A stretch of 64,000 bases of DNA, from positions 434,001 to 498,000 of the forward strand of contig JACKDW010000005.1 of the NCBI GenBank assembly GCA_020633295.1, written 5' to 3'. The translations under genes were made by a program, and so were the position numbers. This document shows, piece after piece, positions 1 to 8,370 of this stretch. Under the pieces are notes generated by a model. The model had not been told where the DNA came from, searched no databases, and was given only the letters and a program-made list of their open reading frames with translations. The stretch comes from Myxococcales bacterium (GTDB taxonomy: Bacteria > Myxococcota_A > Polyangia > Nannocystales > Nannocystaceae). Within the stretch, counting starts at the first letter, position 1. Each line of letters opens with the position of its first letter.

Positions 1-923
1 TCGTCGCCGCCAACGACCTCGCGTCCGTCGAGCAGCTGGCCTACCTGCTCGCGTACGACTCGGTTCACCGCTGCAACATGCCCAAGGTCGAGGTCTCCGG
101 GGACTCGCTGCAGGTCGGCGCGTTCAAGATCGCGATCTCGTCGGAGCGCGACCCCGCCAAGATCCCCTGGGCCGAGCACAAGGTCGACATGGTGATCGAG
201 TCCACGGGCGTGTTCACCGACCGCGAAGGCCTCGCGCGGCACCGCTCGGCCGGGGGCGGCCCCAGCCACGTGATCCTCGGCGCGCCCGGCAAGGGCGTCG
301 ACAAGACGGTCGTCGTCGGCGTTAACGAGGACACCCTCGACCCCCAGAAAGACCGCCTCATCTCCAACGCGAGCTGCACCACCAACGCGCTCGCGCCCGT
401 CATGTCGGTGCTCGACAAGACCTTCGGCGTCCGCTGGGGCCTGATGAGCACGACTCACGCCTACACCGGCGGCCAGGGCCTCATCGACACGCTCGCCGGC
501 AAGGACCTGCGCCGCGGGCGAGCGGCCGGCGTCAACCTGGTGCCGACCTCGACCGGCGCGGCCAAGGCCCTCGGCCTCGTCATCCCCTCGCTCAAGGGCA
601 AGGTCGACGGTCAGGCCGTGCGCGTGCCCGTGCCCGACGGCTCGCTCTACGAGATCACCTGCACGCTCGACGGCGCGCCCACCCTCGACCGCGTGCTCGA
701 GGCGCTGCGCGAGGGCGCCGCGAGCGAGCGCCTGCGCGGCATCCTCGACGTGCGCGAGGCGCCGCTCGTCTCGTCGGACATCCTCGGCGACTCGCACTCG
801 AGCATCGTCGACGTCGAGACCTGTCAGTCCATGGGCCCGCTGATCCGCCTCGTCGGCTGGTACGACAACGAGTGGGGCTACGCCGGGCGCCTGCTCGACC
901 TCGTCAACGTCATCGCGGCCTAG
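1..923 (+). CDS. gapA: Type I glyceraldehyde-3-phosphate dehydrogenase, 5' end cut off by the window
   Basis: Glycolytic enzyme that converts glyceraldehyde 3-phosphate, NAD+ and phosphate to 1,3-bisphosphoglycerate in the cytoplasm. The reading frame is already open at base 3 (reads VAANDLASVEQLAYLL), the typical end of the first Rossmann strand region, so roughly 25-30 N-terminal residues lie outside the window. The active-site motif SNASCTTNALAPV is present, with the catalytic Cys codon at 375-377. The family motifs THAYTGGQ and WYDNEWGYAGRLLDL follow in the expected order, and the protein ends at a TAG. Length beyond the cut is normal for the family. Nothing in the 390 bases downstream suggests a co-transcribed pgk, although the order gap-pgk is common elsewhere. 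Identification is secure from the motifs. Confidence 0.97.
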   Translation, partial: VAANDLASVEQLAYLLAYDSVHRCNMPKVEVSGDSLQVGAFKIAISSERDPAKIPWAEHKVDMVIESTGVFTDREGLARHRSAGGGPSHVILGAPGKGVDKTVVVGVNEDTLDPQKDRLISNASCTTNALAPVMSVLDKTFGVRWGLMSTTHAYTGGQGLIDTLAGKDLRRGRAAGVNLVPTSTGAAKALGLVIPSLKGKVDGQAVRVPVPDGSLYEITCTLDGAPTLDRVLEALREGAASERLRGILDVREAPLVSSDILGDSHSSIVDVETCQSMGPLIRLVGWYDNEWGYAGRLLDLVNVIAA

Positions 924-1315
924 CCCGCGCTCGCCGCCGGCGAGGTCTTCACGCGCGGGAGCGCGTTTGGGAGCGCCCCGCGCGATCCTGGACGCGCTCT
1001 CGGTCTTCGTCCGCTGGCGCGACGCCGAGCCGAGACGACGACGCGCGCGTGACGATCACGTCACGCGCCGTCGATTTCAGATGCCTCTTCAACCAGATCC
1101 TATCGCGCGCCCGCGCCCGCGCGCAGACCTCCGCGCATGCTCGTTCGTACAGCTCTCGCCGCGACGCGCACGCGCGAGGGGATCCCCGCGCGGGGCCGTC
1201 GGCGCGGCCCGTGGATCCTCCGCCCCGCGCCGACGCGCGCGCCCCCGCGACGCCGCCTGAACCTGGTGTACGCTCGAGGAGCTCGCGTTGACTCGCGCTG
1301 CGCTGAAGGAGTGGC
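924..1315. other. Non-coding stretch between gapA and the next lipoprotein gene
   Basis: No open frame here looks like a real gene: all are arginine-rich products of GC-rich sequence. The last bases before 1316 carry GAAGGAG, a strong ribosome binding site four bases before the ATG. I see no convincing promoter or hairpin. Confidence 0.5.
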
Positions 1316-3205
1316 ATGAAGAACAATACTTGGTTGATCTACGCCGGGGTCGTGTTCGCGCTCGCGATCGCCTGCGGTGATGACAGCGGCCGCGAGACGG
1401 ACTCGAGCGGCGCCAGCGACAGCGTCGCCTCGCAGGCGACCAGCGACGGCAGCGGGCCCGGCACCAGCACCACGGGCGACACCTCCGGCGTCGTCACGAC
1501 GGGCGGCGGCAGCGAGGGCGAGAGCGACAGCGACAGCGACGGCTCGAGCTCGAGCGAGACCGCGACCACCGGCGAGCCGGGGCCGAACCTCGAGGTCGAC
1601 CCGGTCGCGGCGACGATCCTCGTGCTCAACGGGCTCTCGCAGTCCGAGGACTACGAGGCGCTGCTCGACGGCGTGCCCGTCACCGCGAGCTGGACGCTCG
1701 CGGACGGCGAGCTGGCGACCATCAACGACGACGGCAAGGTGTTCGGGACCGGCCAGAAGGGCGGCGTCACGACCGTGACCGCGTTCCACGAGGGCCTCAG
1801 CGCCGACGCGTCGCTCCAGGTCGACCTCCAGGTCGTCGTCGACGGCGGCGGCGTCACGCCGGAGGACAAGGGGCTGCTGCAGGGCGCCATCGAACCTGAC
1901 CCAGAGACCACGTGGGCGTACCCCTACGACGAGATGGTCTACCCACAGGATCTGCGCGCGCCCGAGTTCATGTGGAACGGCGGCGGCGCGGGCGACAAGT
2001 ACCTCATCCACATCACCGCCGACTACCTCGACATCCAGATCTTCGCCAACGCCGACCCGCCCTCGCGCTACCTGCTGGATCAGGAGACCTGGGACACGAT
2101 CACCAAGACCGTCGCCGGCGAGAGCCTCGACCTCAAGGTCACGCGGCTCAAGCCCGGCGAGGCCTTCGCCACCGTCGTCGTCGATCACACCTACAACATC
2201 TCGAACGCGAAGCTCGACGGCAGCGTGTACTACTGGGCCAACAGCCTCGGCCGCGTCCTGCGGATCAACCCCGGCGCCGACGCGCCCGAGGACTTCCTCG
2301 CCGCCAACGGTCAGAACGGCTGCAGCACCTGTCACTCGGTCTCGGCCGACGGCAACACGATGATCATCGGCGGCGACATCGCGGTCTCGACCTGGGACCT
2401 GTCGAATAACGTCCAGATCCTCGGGCTCGCCGACGTCGGCAAGGCCGTGCGCAACTGGGCGATGCCCGCGATCTCGCCCGACGGCACCGTGCTGATCGAG
2501 AACGCCGCGCCGCTGCCCGGGCCGCCCGGCGGCAGCGACGGCATGTGGAACGCGATGACCGGCGCCAAGCTCGAGAACACCGGGCTCGAGGGCGTCCAGC
2601 TCAACATGCCCGCCTTCGGGCCGGCCGGCGACCTGATCGCCTACATCACCCACGACACGCTCGCGCTCGCCACCTACGACTTCGACGCGAACGCGACCTT
2701 CGCCTCCAACCCGACGGTGCTCGTCGAGGCGGGCCCCGACCCGATGTGGAACGGCATCACCTTCCCGAGCGTCTCGCCCAACAGCGGCTGGATCGTCTAT
2801 CACCGCGGGCAGTACCCCAACTCCCTCGACACCCGGCTCAGCCGCGCCGACCTGTTCCTCGCCAACGCCAATCAGCCCGGCGTCGAGATCCGCCTGTCGG
2901 CCGTCAACGGCGACGTCTACCCCTTCGCCGCCGGCGACCGCGACCTCAGCTACAACTACGAGCCGACCTTCGCGCCGATCAGCTCCGGCGGCTACTCCTG
3001 GGTCGTGTTCACCTCGCGGCGCACCTACGGCAACCGCCTGACCGGCGCCTCCAACGCCGTCAAGCAGCTCTGGGTGTTCGCGATCGACCAGAACCCCGAC
3101 GGCAACTCCGACCCGAGCCACCCGGCCTTCTGGCTCCCGGGCCAGGATCTCGGCACCCTCAACATGCGCGGCTTCTGGGCGCTCGAGGCCGACATCCCGG
3201 GCTGA
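1316..3205 (+). CDS. Lipoprotein with Ig-like (BIG2-type) domain and PD40/TolB-like beta-propeller carrying a CxxCH motif
   Basis: 629 residues. The N-terminus is a lipoprotein signal ending in ALAIAC, so the product should be tethered to a membrane and face the periplasm or outside. About 70 residues of Ser/Gly/Thr/Asp/Glu-rich linker follow. Next comes a region resembling a bacterial Ig-like (BIG2) domain (VPVTASWTLADGELATIND and a following VTAFHEGL strand), then a long part with repeated PD40/TolB-like strands such as AISPDGTVLIENAA and PAFGPAGDLIAYITHD. Embedded before the propeller is CSTCHSVSADG, a c-type heme attachment motif; only one such motif is seen. GAAGGAG sits four bases before the ATG. 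A strong hairpin terminator follows. The biological role is unknown; the fold assignment is from pattern and not from a search. Confidence 0.8.
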   Translation: MKNNTWLIYAGVVFALAIACGDDSGRETDSSGASDSVASQATSDGSGPGTSTTGDTSGVVTTGGGSEGESDSDSDGSSSSETATTGEPGPNLEVDPVAATILVLNGLSQSEDYEALLDGVPVTASWTLADGELATINDDGKVFGTGQKGGVTTVTAFHEGLSADASLQVDLQVVVDGGGVTPEDKGLLQGAIEPDPETTWAYPYDEMVYPQDLRAPEFMWNGGGAGDKYLIHITADYLDIQIFANADPPSRYLLDQETWDTITKTVAGESLDLKVTRLKPGEAFATVVVDHTYNISNAKLDGSVYYWANSLGRVLRINPGADAPEDFLAANGQNGCSTCHSVSADGNTMIIGGDIAVSTWDLSNNVQILGLADVGKAVRNWAMPAISPDGTVLIENAAPLPGPPGGSDGMWNAMTGAKLENTGLEGVQLNMPAFGPAGDLIAYITHDTLALATYDFDANATFASNPTVLVEAGPDPMWNGITFPSVSPNSGWIVYHRGQYPNSLDTRLSRADLFLANANQPGVEIRLSAVNGDVYPFAAGDRDLSYNYEPTFAPISSGGYSWVVFTSRRTYGNRLTGASNAVKQLWVFAIDQNPDGNSDPSHPAFWLPGQDLGTLNMRGFWALEADIPG

Positions 3206-3256
3206 GCAGAGCGCCGGGACATGTCCATCAAGCCTTCTTGATGGGCTTCGAAACGC

Positions 3257-3288
3257 CGAGAGCCACGCCGCTGGTGGCGTGGCTCTCG
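3257..3288. terminator. Bidirectional hairpin terminator
   Basis: A perfect 13-bp inverted repeat (CGAGAGCCACGCC and its complement) with a six-base loop lies between the convergent lipoprotein gene and the IscA-like gene. There is no long T run, as is usual in such GC-rich genomes. Confidence 0.75.
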
Positions 3289-3309
3289 CGCGTCACGGCG
3301 CGGCGCGGG

Positions 3310-3711
3310 TCAGACCGAGAAGGAGCTGCCGCAGCCGCAGCTGCCGGTCGTGTTGGGGTTGTTGAACTTGAAGCCGGCGCCCTGCAGGCCCTCGACGTAG
3401 TCGATCGAGGTGCCCATCAGGTACATGAAGCTCATCGAGTCGGAGATCAGGCGGACGCCGTTGCTCTCGAACACCTGGTCGCCGTCGACCGGCTCGTCGA
3501 AGTAGAGGTCGTACTGGAAGCCGGCGCAGCCGCCACCCATGACCTTCACGCGCAGCGCGTAGTGGCTCTCGATGTCCTCGGCGTCGCGGATCTCCGCCAC
3601 CTTGGCGGCGGCGACCTCCGTCAGCGTCAGCGCGCCGGCCATCGCCGGGTCGGGCTGAGGAGTGGTCTGCGCAGAGGTGGATTCCGTTGTCGATGTCTGG
3701 GTCGTGGACAC
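3310..3711 (-). CDS. HesB/IscA/ErpA-family iron-sulfur cluster carrier protein
   Basis: A-type carrier thought to receive and hand on Fe-S clusters to client proteins in the cytoplasm. The C-terminal half has the full signature: the first Cys in VMGGGCAGFQYDL and the paired Cys in TGSCGCGSSF, so all three conserved cysteines are present, at the normal distance for a domain of about 105 residues. I chose a GTG start at 3711, because AAGGAG lies six bases upstream; the frame extends further upstream to 3873 but that part is not IscA-like. This gives 133 residues, with an extra 25-residue Ser/Thr/Gln-rich N-terminal tail not typical of the family. No isc or suf genes are adjacent, so it may serve as an ErpA-like carrier. 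ErpA, IscA and SufA cannot be told apart here. Confidence 0.92.
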   Translation of the reverse strand: MSTTQTSTTESTSAQTTPQPDPAMAGALTLTEVAAAKVAEIRDAEDIESHYALRVKVMGGGCAGFQYDLYFDEPVDGDQVFESNGVRLISDSMSFMYLMGTSIDYVEGLQGAGFKFNNPNTTGSCGCGSSFSV

Positions 3712-3741
3712 GATCGGCTCCTTCGGCTCCGGGTTGACGCT

Positions 3742-3774
3742 CGCCAAGACTTCGTTCGAATCAACGTCTTGGCG
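3742..3774. promoter_or_regulatory. Inverted repeat upstream of the IscA-like gene
   Basis: Perfect 9-bp arms CGCCAAGAC and GTCTTGGCG flank a 15-base centre that contains TTCGAA. It lies about 30 bases upstream of the GTG start of the iron-sulfur carrier gene, where an operator or a 5' leader hairpin would be expected. It does not resemble the Escherichia coli IscR sites I know. Function unproven. Confidence 0.4.
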
Positions 3775-4089
3775 CGGTGCACCCGCGTGTGCAGGGGGTT
3801 GGGTACTTCGTCGTCGCCCCGAAAGCCAGAAACTTCCGTTACGTAAGATGCAGCGTCGCCACGAGCTGGTCAAGCGCGGAAACTGGGAATTTCTCGGTAT
3901 TGTCCGGTTGTTGGCGCGAGGGAGCGCGGGCTCGAGGATGTGTAATTCTCACGTGCACGTAGAGTCCTGGAACGCGTCTTTGCACGCGTCTTCGACCCCG
4001 CGTTCGAAAGCGCGCGCCGGCAAGAGCCCCTCGCGCGCGGGCCGGAACCGATGGGGAGCGTCCGCCGTTTCACGCGAGGGAGCCGATGA
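3775..4089. other. Intergenic stretch between divergent genes
   Basis: This is the remainder of the 459-base gap between the IscA-like gene and the lipoprotein gene starting at 4171. No gene is supported. It is slightly less GC-rich than its surroundings, as promoter-bearing sequence often is. The downstream end carries the promoter described next. Confidence 0.4.
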
Positions 4090-4118
4090 TTGACAGCAGT
4101 AGGCCGGTTGCCTACCGT
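4090..4118 (+). promoter_or_regulatory. Sigma-70-type promoter for the 4171 lipoprotein gene
   Basis: TTGACA (4090-4095), a 17-base spacer, and TACCGT (4113-4118). Transcription would begin near 4125, leaving a leader of about 46 bases before the ATG at 4171. This supports 4171 as the start, since an in-frame earlier start at 4090 would lie inside the promoter. Confidence 0.6.
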
Positions 4119-4170
4119 GGCTCCAGAACCGCAAACTGGCTGCAACTGGCTGAAATTCGTGGAGATCTCA

Positions 4171-5718
4171 ATGAAGCGTCCCGTCCGTACTAGCGCCCGT
4201 GTGTGTGTCGCTCTCGCGCTGCTCATGGGAGTGACCGCCTGCGGAGAGAGCCGCTCCGAGCGACTCAAGCGTCAGATGTCGTACGAGGAGGCGAACCGCG
4301 AGAAGCAGGACCCCGCGAACCCGATCCCGCAGGTCCCGCCGGACCCGGTGCGCGAGGAGCTTCGCCCGGTCCTCAAGCAGATCTTCCACAGCGAGAGCGA
4401 GTACCTGCCCGACGTCCTCGACGACGACATTGAGGTCAAGGACGAGAAATTTCAGTACGAGCTCACGCCGGGTGTTCTCTCCACGATCCGCGTCAAGAAG
4501 GGCCTGAGCAAGCCCGACAAGGTCCGCGCGATCATGAAGGGCGTCGCCGAGGCCGACTCGTGGGCGTTCCGCAAGAAGTCGAGGCGCGACTACGCCTCGC
4601 AGATCGAGAAGGTCAAGTACGGCTTCGGCGACGACCAGAAAGACCAGATCCTCCACATGTACTCCGACCTGAAGCTCCTGAGCTTCTTCGCCAGCGAGGA
4701 GGCGAGCGCGGCGATCGAGGAGCTGCCTGCGGACGTCAAGGGCCCGGTCGCGGCCATGCAGAAGGAGTTCCTCGAGAACAAGGAGGAGATCTGGAAGGGC
4801 TGGATGGACGTGAAGATGTACGCCCGCCGCGTGGTCGCGGGCGACGAGCCGTTCCGCTCGGTCCTGCGCACGATCAAGAAGCAGCTCGGGCGCGAGGAGC
4901 CGCCGCCGCGCACGTGGCTCGACTCGGTCGGCCCCGAGTTCAAGGAGTGGGCGGCCGCGCTCGAGAAGGACGAGAAGCTCTTCATCATCCTCACCAACCT
5001 CAAGGAGCTGCGCGAGCGCGTCGAGTTCACCGGCGACACCCACGGGATGTGGCTGGTCGAGGGCTCGCCTGACATCCCGGAGAAGGCCAAGGACCTCAAG
5101 CCGGGCGAGGAGCCCTACGGCGTCGCGGTCCTGCGCGAGGATCTCGGCGGCGGCTACAACGACCTCACCTTCGTGTTCTCGAAGAAGCTCAAGGGCGACG
5201 CGCTCAAGGGCGCGTTCCTCTACTCGCTGATCTTCCGCCAGCTGCTCTCCGACTTCCAGATGCTGGCGACCGCCGGCGGCGACTTCGCCAAGAAGGACGA
5301 GGACGGCATGATCGATCGCAACACCTCGATCGTCCCCGACAAGTACGACCCGCTCTACGCCCACTGCGGCGGCGTCGCGGCGCTCGACACCCTGCTCAAG
5401 TTCTCGGGCAGCAAGTACCCGCTGCTCAGCGGCGTCCGACCCAAGAACAGCAACCCCGACAAGATCCTCAAGGTCGCGCACGACTGCGTGATCGACGGGG
5501 CCCGCGGCGACATCAAGATCCCCGACAAGGACGACGAGTTCGACGTCGAGGGGCCCGCGCCCGGCTCTCGCCTCGCGCTGTTCCAGATGCTCGCGCGCTT
5601 CGAGGACATCGACACCTCGGCGATGGCCGAGGAGGCGCCGAAGACCGCCGAGGACGAGAAGATCGAGGACCTCGAGGCCAAGCTCAAGGCGATCAAGAAG
5701 AAGCAGGCGAGCGGCTAG
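4171..5718 (+). CDS. Lipoprotein of unknown function, Lys/Glu-rich
   Basis: 515 residues. A lipoprotein signal peptide ends in MGVTACGE, with the lipid-bearing Cys at about residue 24, so the mature protein is membrane-anchored outside the cytoplasm. The body is highly charged with many Lys, Glu and Asp residues and appears largely helical, ending in a coiled-coil-like stretch (EDEKIEDLEAKLKAIKKKQ). No enzyme motif is recognisable. The ATG is preceded by GGAG six bases upstream and by a good promoter 46-80 bases upstream. An intrinsic terminator follows, so the gene is likely a single-gene unit. I do not recognise the family. Confidence 0.8.
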   Translation: MKRPVRTSARVCVALALLMGVTACGESRSERLKRQMSYEEANREKQDPANPIPQVPPDPVREELRPVLKQIFHSESEYLPDVLDDDIEVKDEKFQYELTPGVLSTIRVKKGLSKPDKVRAIMKGVAEADSWAFRKKSRRDYASQIEKVKYGFGDDQKDQILHMYSDLKLLSFFASEEASAAIEELPADVKGPVAAMQKEFLENKEEIWKGWMDVKMYARRVVAGDEPFRSVLRTIKKQLGREEPPPRTWLDSVGPEFKEWAAALEKDEKLFIILTNLKELRERVEFTGDTHGMWLVEGSPDIPEKAKDLKPGEEPYGVAVLREDLGGGYNDLTFVFSKKLKGDALKGAFLYSLIFRQLLSDFQMLATAGGDFAKKDEDGMIDRNTSIVPDKYDPLYAHCGGVAALDTLLKFSGSKYPLLSGVRPKNSNPDKILKVAHDCVIDGARGDIKIPDKDDEFDVEGPAPGSRLALFQMLARFEDIDTSAMAEEAPKTAEDEKIEDLEAKLKAIKKKQASG

Positions 5719-5755
5719 TCGCGCGCGCCCGCGCGCGTTTGACCGCGTTCGCGGG

Positions 5756-5795
5756 GGCCCGGTGCCTGGCTCGCCAGCGCCGGGCCTTCTTCGTT
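5756..5795 (+). terminator. Intrinsic terminator
   Basis: GGCCCGG pairs with CCGGGCC across an imperfectly paired inner stem (5756-5786), followed by TTCTTCGTT. It lies 37 bases after the stop of the lipoprotein gene and upstream of the ligase gene. Confidence 0.75.
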
Positions 5796-5875
5796 GATTT
5801 CGCGCTGGCTTTGATGGATTAGTCGACCGCGTCGCGCGCGAGCGCGTCGCCGCCAACCAAAGAGAGTGTACGTAC

Positions 5876-7915
5876 ATGCAGAAGACGAAGCTCGAGAGCA
5901 TGCAGGAGGACGAGGTCAAGCAGCACCTCAAGAACTTCAGCGAGCAGGACCTCGTGACGCTCATCGAGCGCTGCAACCGGGAGTACTGGGACGACCACAA
6001 CGCGTCGCTCTCGGACCCGCTGTACGACCAGCTCGTCAACCGCCTCACGCGGCTCAACCCGAACGCGCCCGTGCTCCACGCGATGGGCCCGAGCAGCCCC
6101 GGCGGCGACACGCTCAGCGCGGACCAGGCCGAGCAGATGAAGCCGGCCGACCGCTTCGGCGCCGCGGTCACGCACAAGCGCGCGATGCTCTCGCTCGACA
6201 AGTGCTACAGCGAGAAAGACCTGCTGAGCTGGGCGAAGAAGATCAAGGGCGGCGTGATCGTCATGCCGAAGATGGACGGCATGGCGTCGAGCATGCGCTA
6301 CGACACCAAGGGGCGGCTCGTGGTCGCGGCGACGCGCGGCTCCGGGACCGCGGGCGAGGACATCACGATGAACGTCCTCGACGTCCCCGACATCCCCAAC
6401 AAGATCAAGAACCCGCAGGGCGTCGAGGTCGAGGTCCGCGGCGAGATCTTCATGCGCCTGTCGACCTTCCAGAAGTTCAAGGGTGACTACTCCAACCCGC
6501 GCAACCTCGCGGCCGGCTCGATCAAGCAGAAGGACCGCAAGAAGAGCCGCGCAGGGCACCTGAGCTTCTACGCCTACGACATCATCGGCCCGGAGTTCGC
6601 CGACGAGCGCGAGAAGTTCGACTACCTCAAGCAGATCGGCTTCGCGCCCGAGGACTTCGAGTTCCTCGAGGACCGCAAGCAGCTCCAGGGCGCCTACGAG
6701 CGCTGGGCGCAGAACCGCGCGAAGATCGACTTCGAGATCGACGGCGTGGTCTACCGCGCCGCGTCCGTCGCCGTGCAGAAGAAGCTCGGCGAGACCGGGC
6801 ACCACCCCCGCTACGCGATCGCCTACAAGTTCCAGGGCGACTCCGGCGTCACCGAGCTCAAGGGCATCGAGTGGTCCGTGAGCCGCACCGGCATGATCAC
6901 CCCGGTCGCGCTGCTCGAGCCGATCGAGCTCAGCGGCGCGATGATCGGGCGCGCGAGCCTGCACAACCTCAGCATCTTCAAGCGCCTCGAGCTGACCCAG
7001 GGCTGCAGCGTCGAGGTCACGCGTCGCGGCGGCGTGATCCCGAACGTCGAGCGCGTCACCGAGGACGGCCCCGGCGGCTACCTGTTCGACATCCCCGAGA
7101 CCTGTGAGTGCGGCGCCAAGACCAAGGTCCGCAAGAAGCGCGACGGCGAGTTCCTGTGGTGCGCGCGCCCGGGCGGCTGCACGCTCGCCGTGTACGGCGA
7201 GCTCGAGCACTTCGCCAAGGTCGTCGACATCCAGGGCTTCGGGCCCAAGGTGATCCAGCTGGCCGTCGACGCCGGGCTCATGTCCTCGCCCGTCGACTTC
7301 TTCACGCTCACCGTCGCGGAGCTCGCCAATCTCGAGCGCATGGGCACGAAGAGCGCGCAGAACCTCGTCGATCAGGTCAACCAGCACCGCCAGATGCCCA
7401 TGTGGGTGTTCTTGCAGTCCCTGGGCGTCGACACGCTCGGCAAGCAGAACGCGCGCCTGCTGGCCTCCGAGTTCCAGACGCTCGACCGCGTCCGCCGGCT
7501 GGAGCGCGAGCAGCTGATCGCGATCAAGGGCATCGCCGACGCCATGGCCGACGCGATCGTCGACGGGCTCAAGGCGCGCGCCGAGCTGATCGACGGGCTG
7601 CTCAAGCACATCACGCTGGTCGAGGGCGAGCCCGAGCCGGAGGCCGAGAGCAGCGAGCTCGCGGGCAAGAGCTTCGTGTTCACCGGCAGCCTGGAGGCGT
7701 TCGCACGCGCCAAGGCGCAGAAGCGCGTGCGCACGCTCGGCGGCGAGACGCCCAGCGGCGTCAACAAGACGCTCAACTACCTGGTCGTCGGCGCGGGCAA
7801 GGCGGCGAAGTCGTCCAAGCAGAAGAAGGCCGAGACGTTGATCGCCGCCGGCGCGCCGATCCAGGTGATCAGCGAGGACGAGTTCCTGAAGCTGATCGGC
7901 GGGATCGACGACTGA
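5876..7915 (+). CDS. ligA: NAD-dependent DNA ligase, divergent LigA-type
   Basis: Seals nicks in DNA using NAD+. The full LigA domain order is present in 679 residues: an Ia-type NMN-binding region near the N-terminus (LSDPLYDQLVNRL), the nucleotidyltransferase with the catalytic Lys132 in PKMDG, the motifs TRGSGTAGED, VRGEIF and NPRNLAAGS, an OB fold (WSVSRTGMITPVALLEP), a four-Cys zinc finger (Cys410, 412, 429, 435), helix-hairpin-helix repeats, and a C-terminal BRCT domain (from about 598). Several usually invariant spots differ: the residue before PKxDG is Met rather than Glu-like context, RGDG is RGSG, and the zinc finger begins Cys-x-Cys instead of Cys-x2-Cys. It may be a second ligase paralogue rather than the housekeeping one. 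The start follows AAAGAGAG. Confidence 0.93.
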   Translation: MQKTKLESMQEDEVKQHLKNFSEQDLVTLIERCNREYWDDHNASLSDPLYDQLVNRLTRLNPNAPVLHAMGPSSPGGDTLSADQAEQMKPADRFGAAVTHKRAMLSLDKCYSEKDLLSWAKKIKGGVIVMPKMDGMASSMRYDTKGRLVVAATRGSGTAGEDITMNVLDVPDIPNKIKNPQGVEVEVRGEIFMRLSTFQKFKGDYSNPRNLAAGSIKQKDRKKSRAGHLSFYAYDIIGPEFADEREKFDYLKQIGFAPEDFEFLEDRKQLQGAYERWAQNRAKIDFEIDGVVYRAASVAVQKKLGETGHHPRYAIAYKFQGDSGVTELKGIEWSVSRTGMITPVALLEPIELSGAMIGRASLHNLSIFKRLELTQGCSVEVTRRGGVIPNVERVTEDGPGGYLFDIPETCECGAKTKVRKKRDGEFLWCARPGGCTLAVYGELEHFAKVVDIQGFGPKVIQLAVDAGLMSSPVDFFTLTVAELANLERMGTKSAQNLVDQVNQHRQMPMWVFLQSLGVDTLGKQNARLLASEFQTLDRVRRLEREQLIAIKGIADAMADAIVDGLKARAELIDGLLKHITLVEGEPEPEAESSELAGKSFVFTGSLEAFARAKAQKRVRTLGGETPSGVNKTLNYLVVGAGKAAKSSKQKKAETLIAAGAPIQVISEDEFLKLIGGIDD

Positions 7916-7925
7916 CGCGGCTCAC

Positions 7926-7968
7926 CGGCGCCCGGCCTAGCCTTAGCCTAGTCAAAGTCCGGGCGCCG
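7926..7968. terminator. Hairpin between convergent genes
   Basis: Perfect 10-bp arms CGGCGCCCGG and CCGGGCGCCG, with a 23-base loop containing two CCTAG elements. It begins 10 bases after the ligase stop and overlaps the 3' end of the convergent HPF-like gene. Confidence 0.55.
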
Positions 7969-8295
7969 CAGGTTCGCGCCGGAGCGGGCCGGGTTGAGGC
8001 GCTGCTCGGCCGCCTTCAGCTGCGACACCGCGTCCGCGAAGGCCTCCTCGAGGGCCGCGTCGAGGCTCGCGCCGCCCGCGGGCTTGTTCACCGCGACGAT
8101 CGACTCCTCGCCGACCGTGACCGTGACGCGGACCAGCACAGGCCCGCCGCGCCGGCGCGGCTCCGCGAGCGCCACGTGGACGTCGTCGACGAGGTCGTAG
8201 AAGCGATCGAGCGCCCGCCCTCGCGCCCGGACGCGCTCCTGGATCGCGTCGGCGCGCAGGCTCGTCTTGTTGCTGATCTCGAGGGGGAGCTTCAT
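7948..8295 (-). CDS. HPF/RaiA-type ribosome-associated protein
   Basis: 115 residues. The pattern of an initial strand (MKLPLEISNKTSLRAD), a long helix (IQERVRARGRALDRFYD), alternating strands (VDDVHVALAEP, VLVRVTVTVGEESIVAVNKPAG) and a last helix with an Ala-rich face (AALEEAFADAVSQLKAAEQRL) fits the S30AE fold of hibernation-promoting factors, which bind the 30S decoding centre in stationary phase. It is short, without the dimerising C-terminal domain of long HPF. I preferred the ATG at 8295 to an upstream one because the fold begins there. It is convergent with the ligase and sits 75 bases downstream of the next lipoprotein gene, which may be co-transcribed. The assignment is from fold pattern, so moderately secure. 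Confidence 0.75.
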   Translation of the reverse strand: MKLPLEISNKTSLRADAIQERVRARGRALDRFYDLVDDVHVALAEPRRRGGPVLVRVTVTVGEESIVAVNKPAGGASLDAALEEAFADAVSQLKAAEQRLNPARSGANLRRPDFD

Positions 8296-8370
8296 GGCCG
8301 ACGCGCAGTGTACCGCCGACGTCCCGCGCCTGCCCACAAGCGCATGTCCTCGGCAGGGCCGCGCGGCGAC

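Noticed and set aside
1100..3121. Long minus-strand frame opposite the propeller lipoprotein gene
   Set aside because: Composition is Val/Gly/Arg/Asp-rich junk and the plus strand carries a lipoprotein signal, linker and domain.
3712..3873. A longer form of the IscA-like protein starting at 3873
   Set aside because: AAGGAG sits directly before the GTG at 3711, and the extra part is not conserved in type and covers the inverted repeat.
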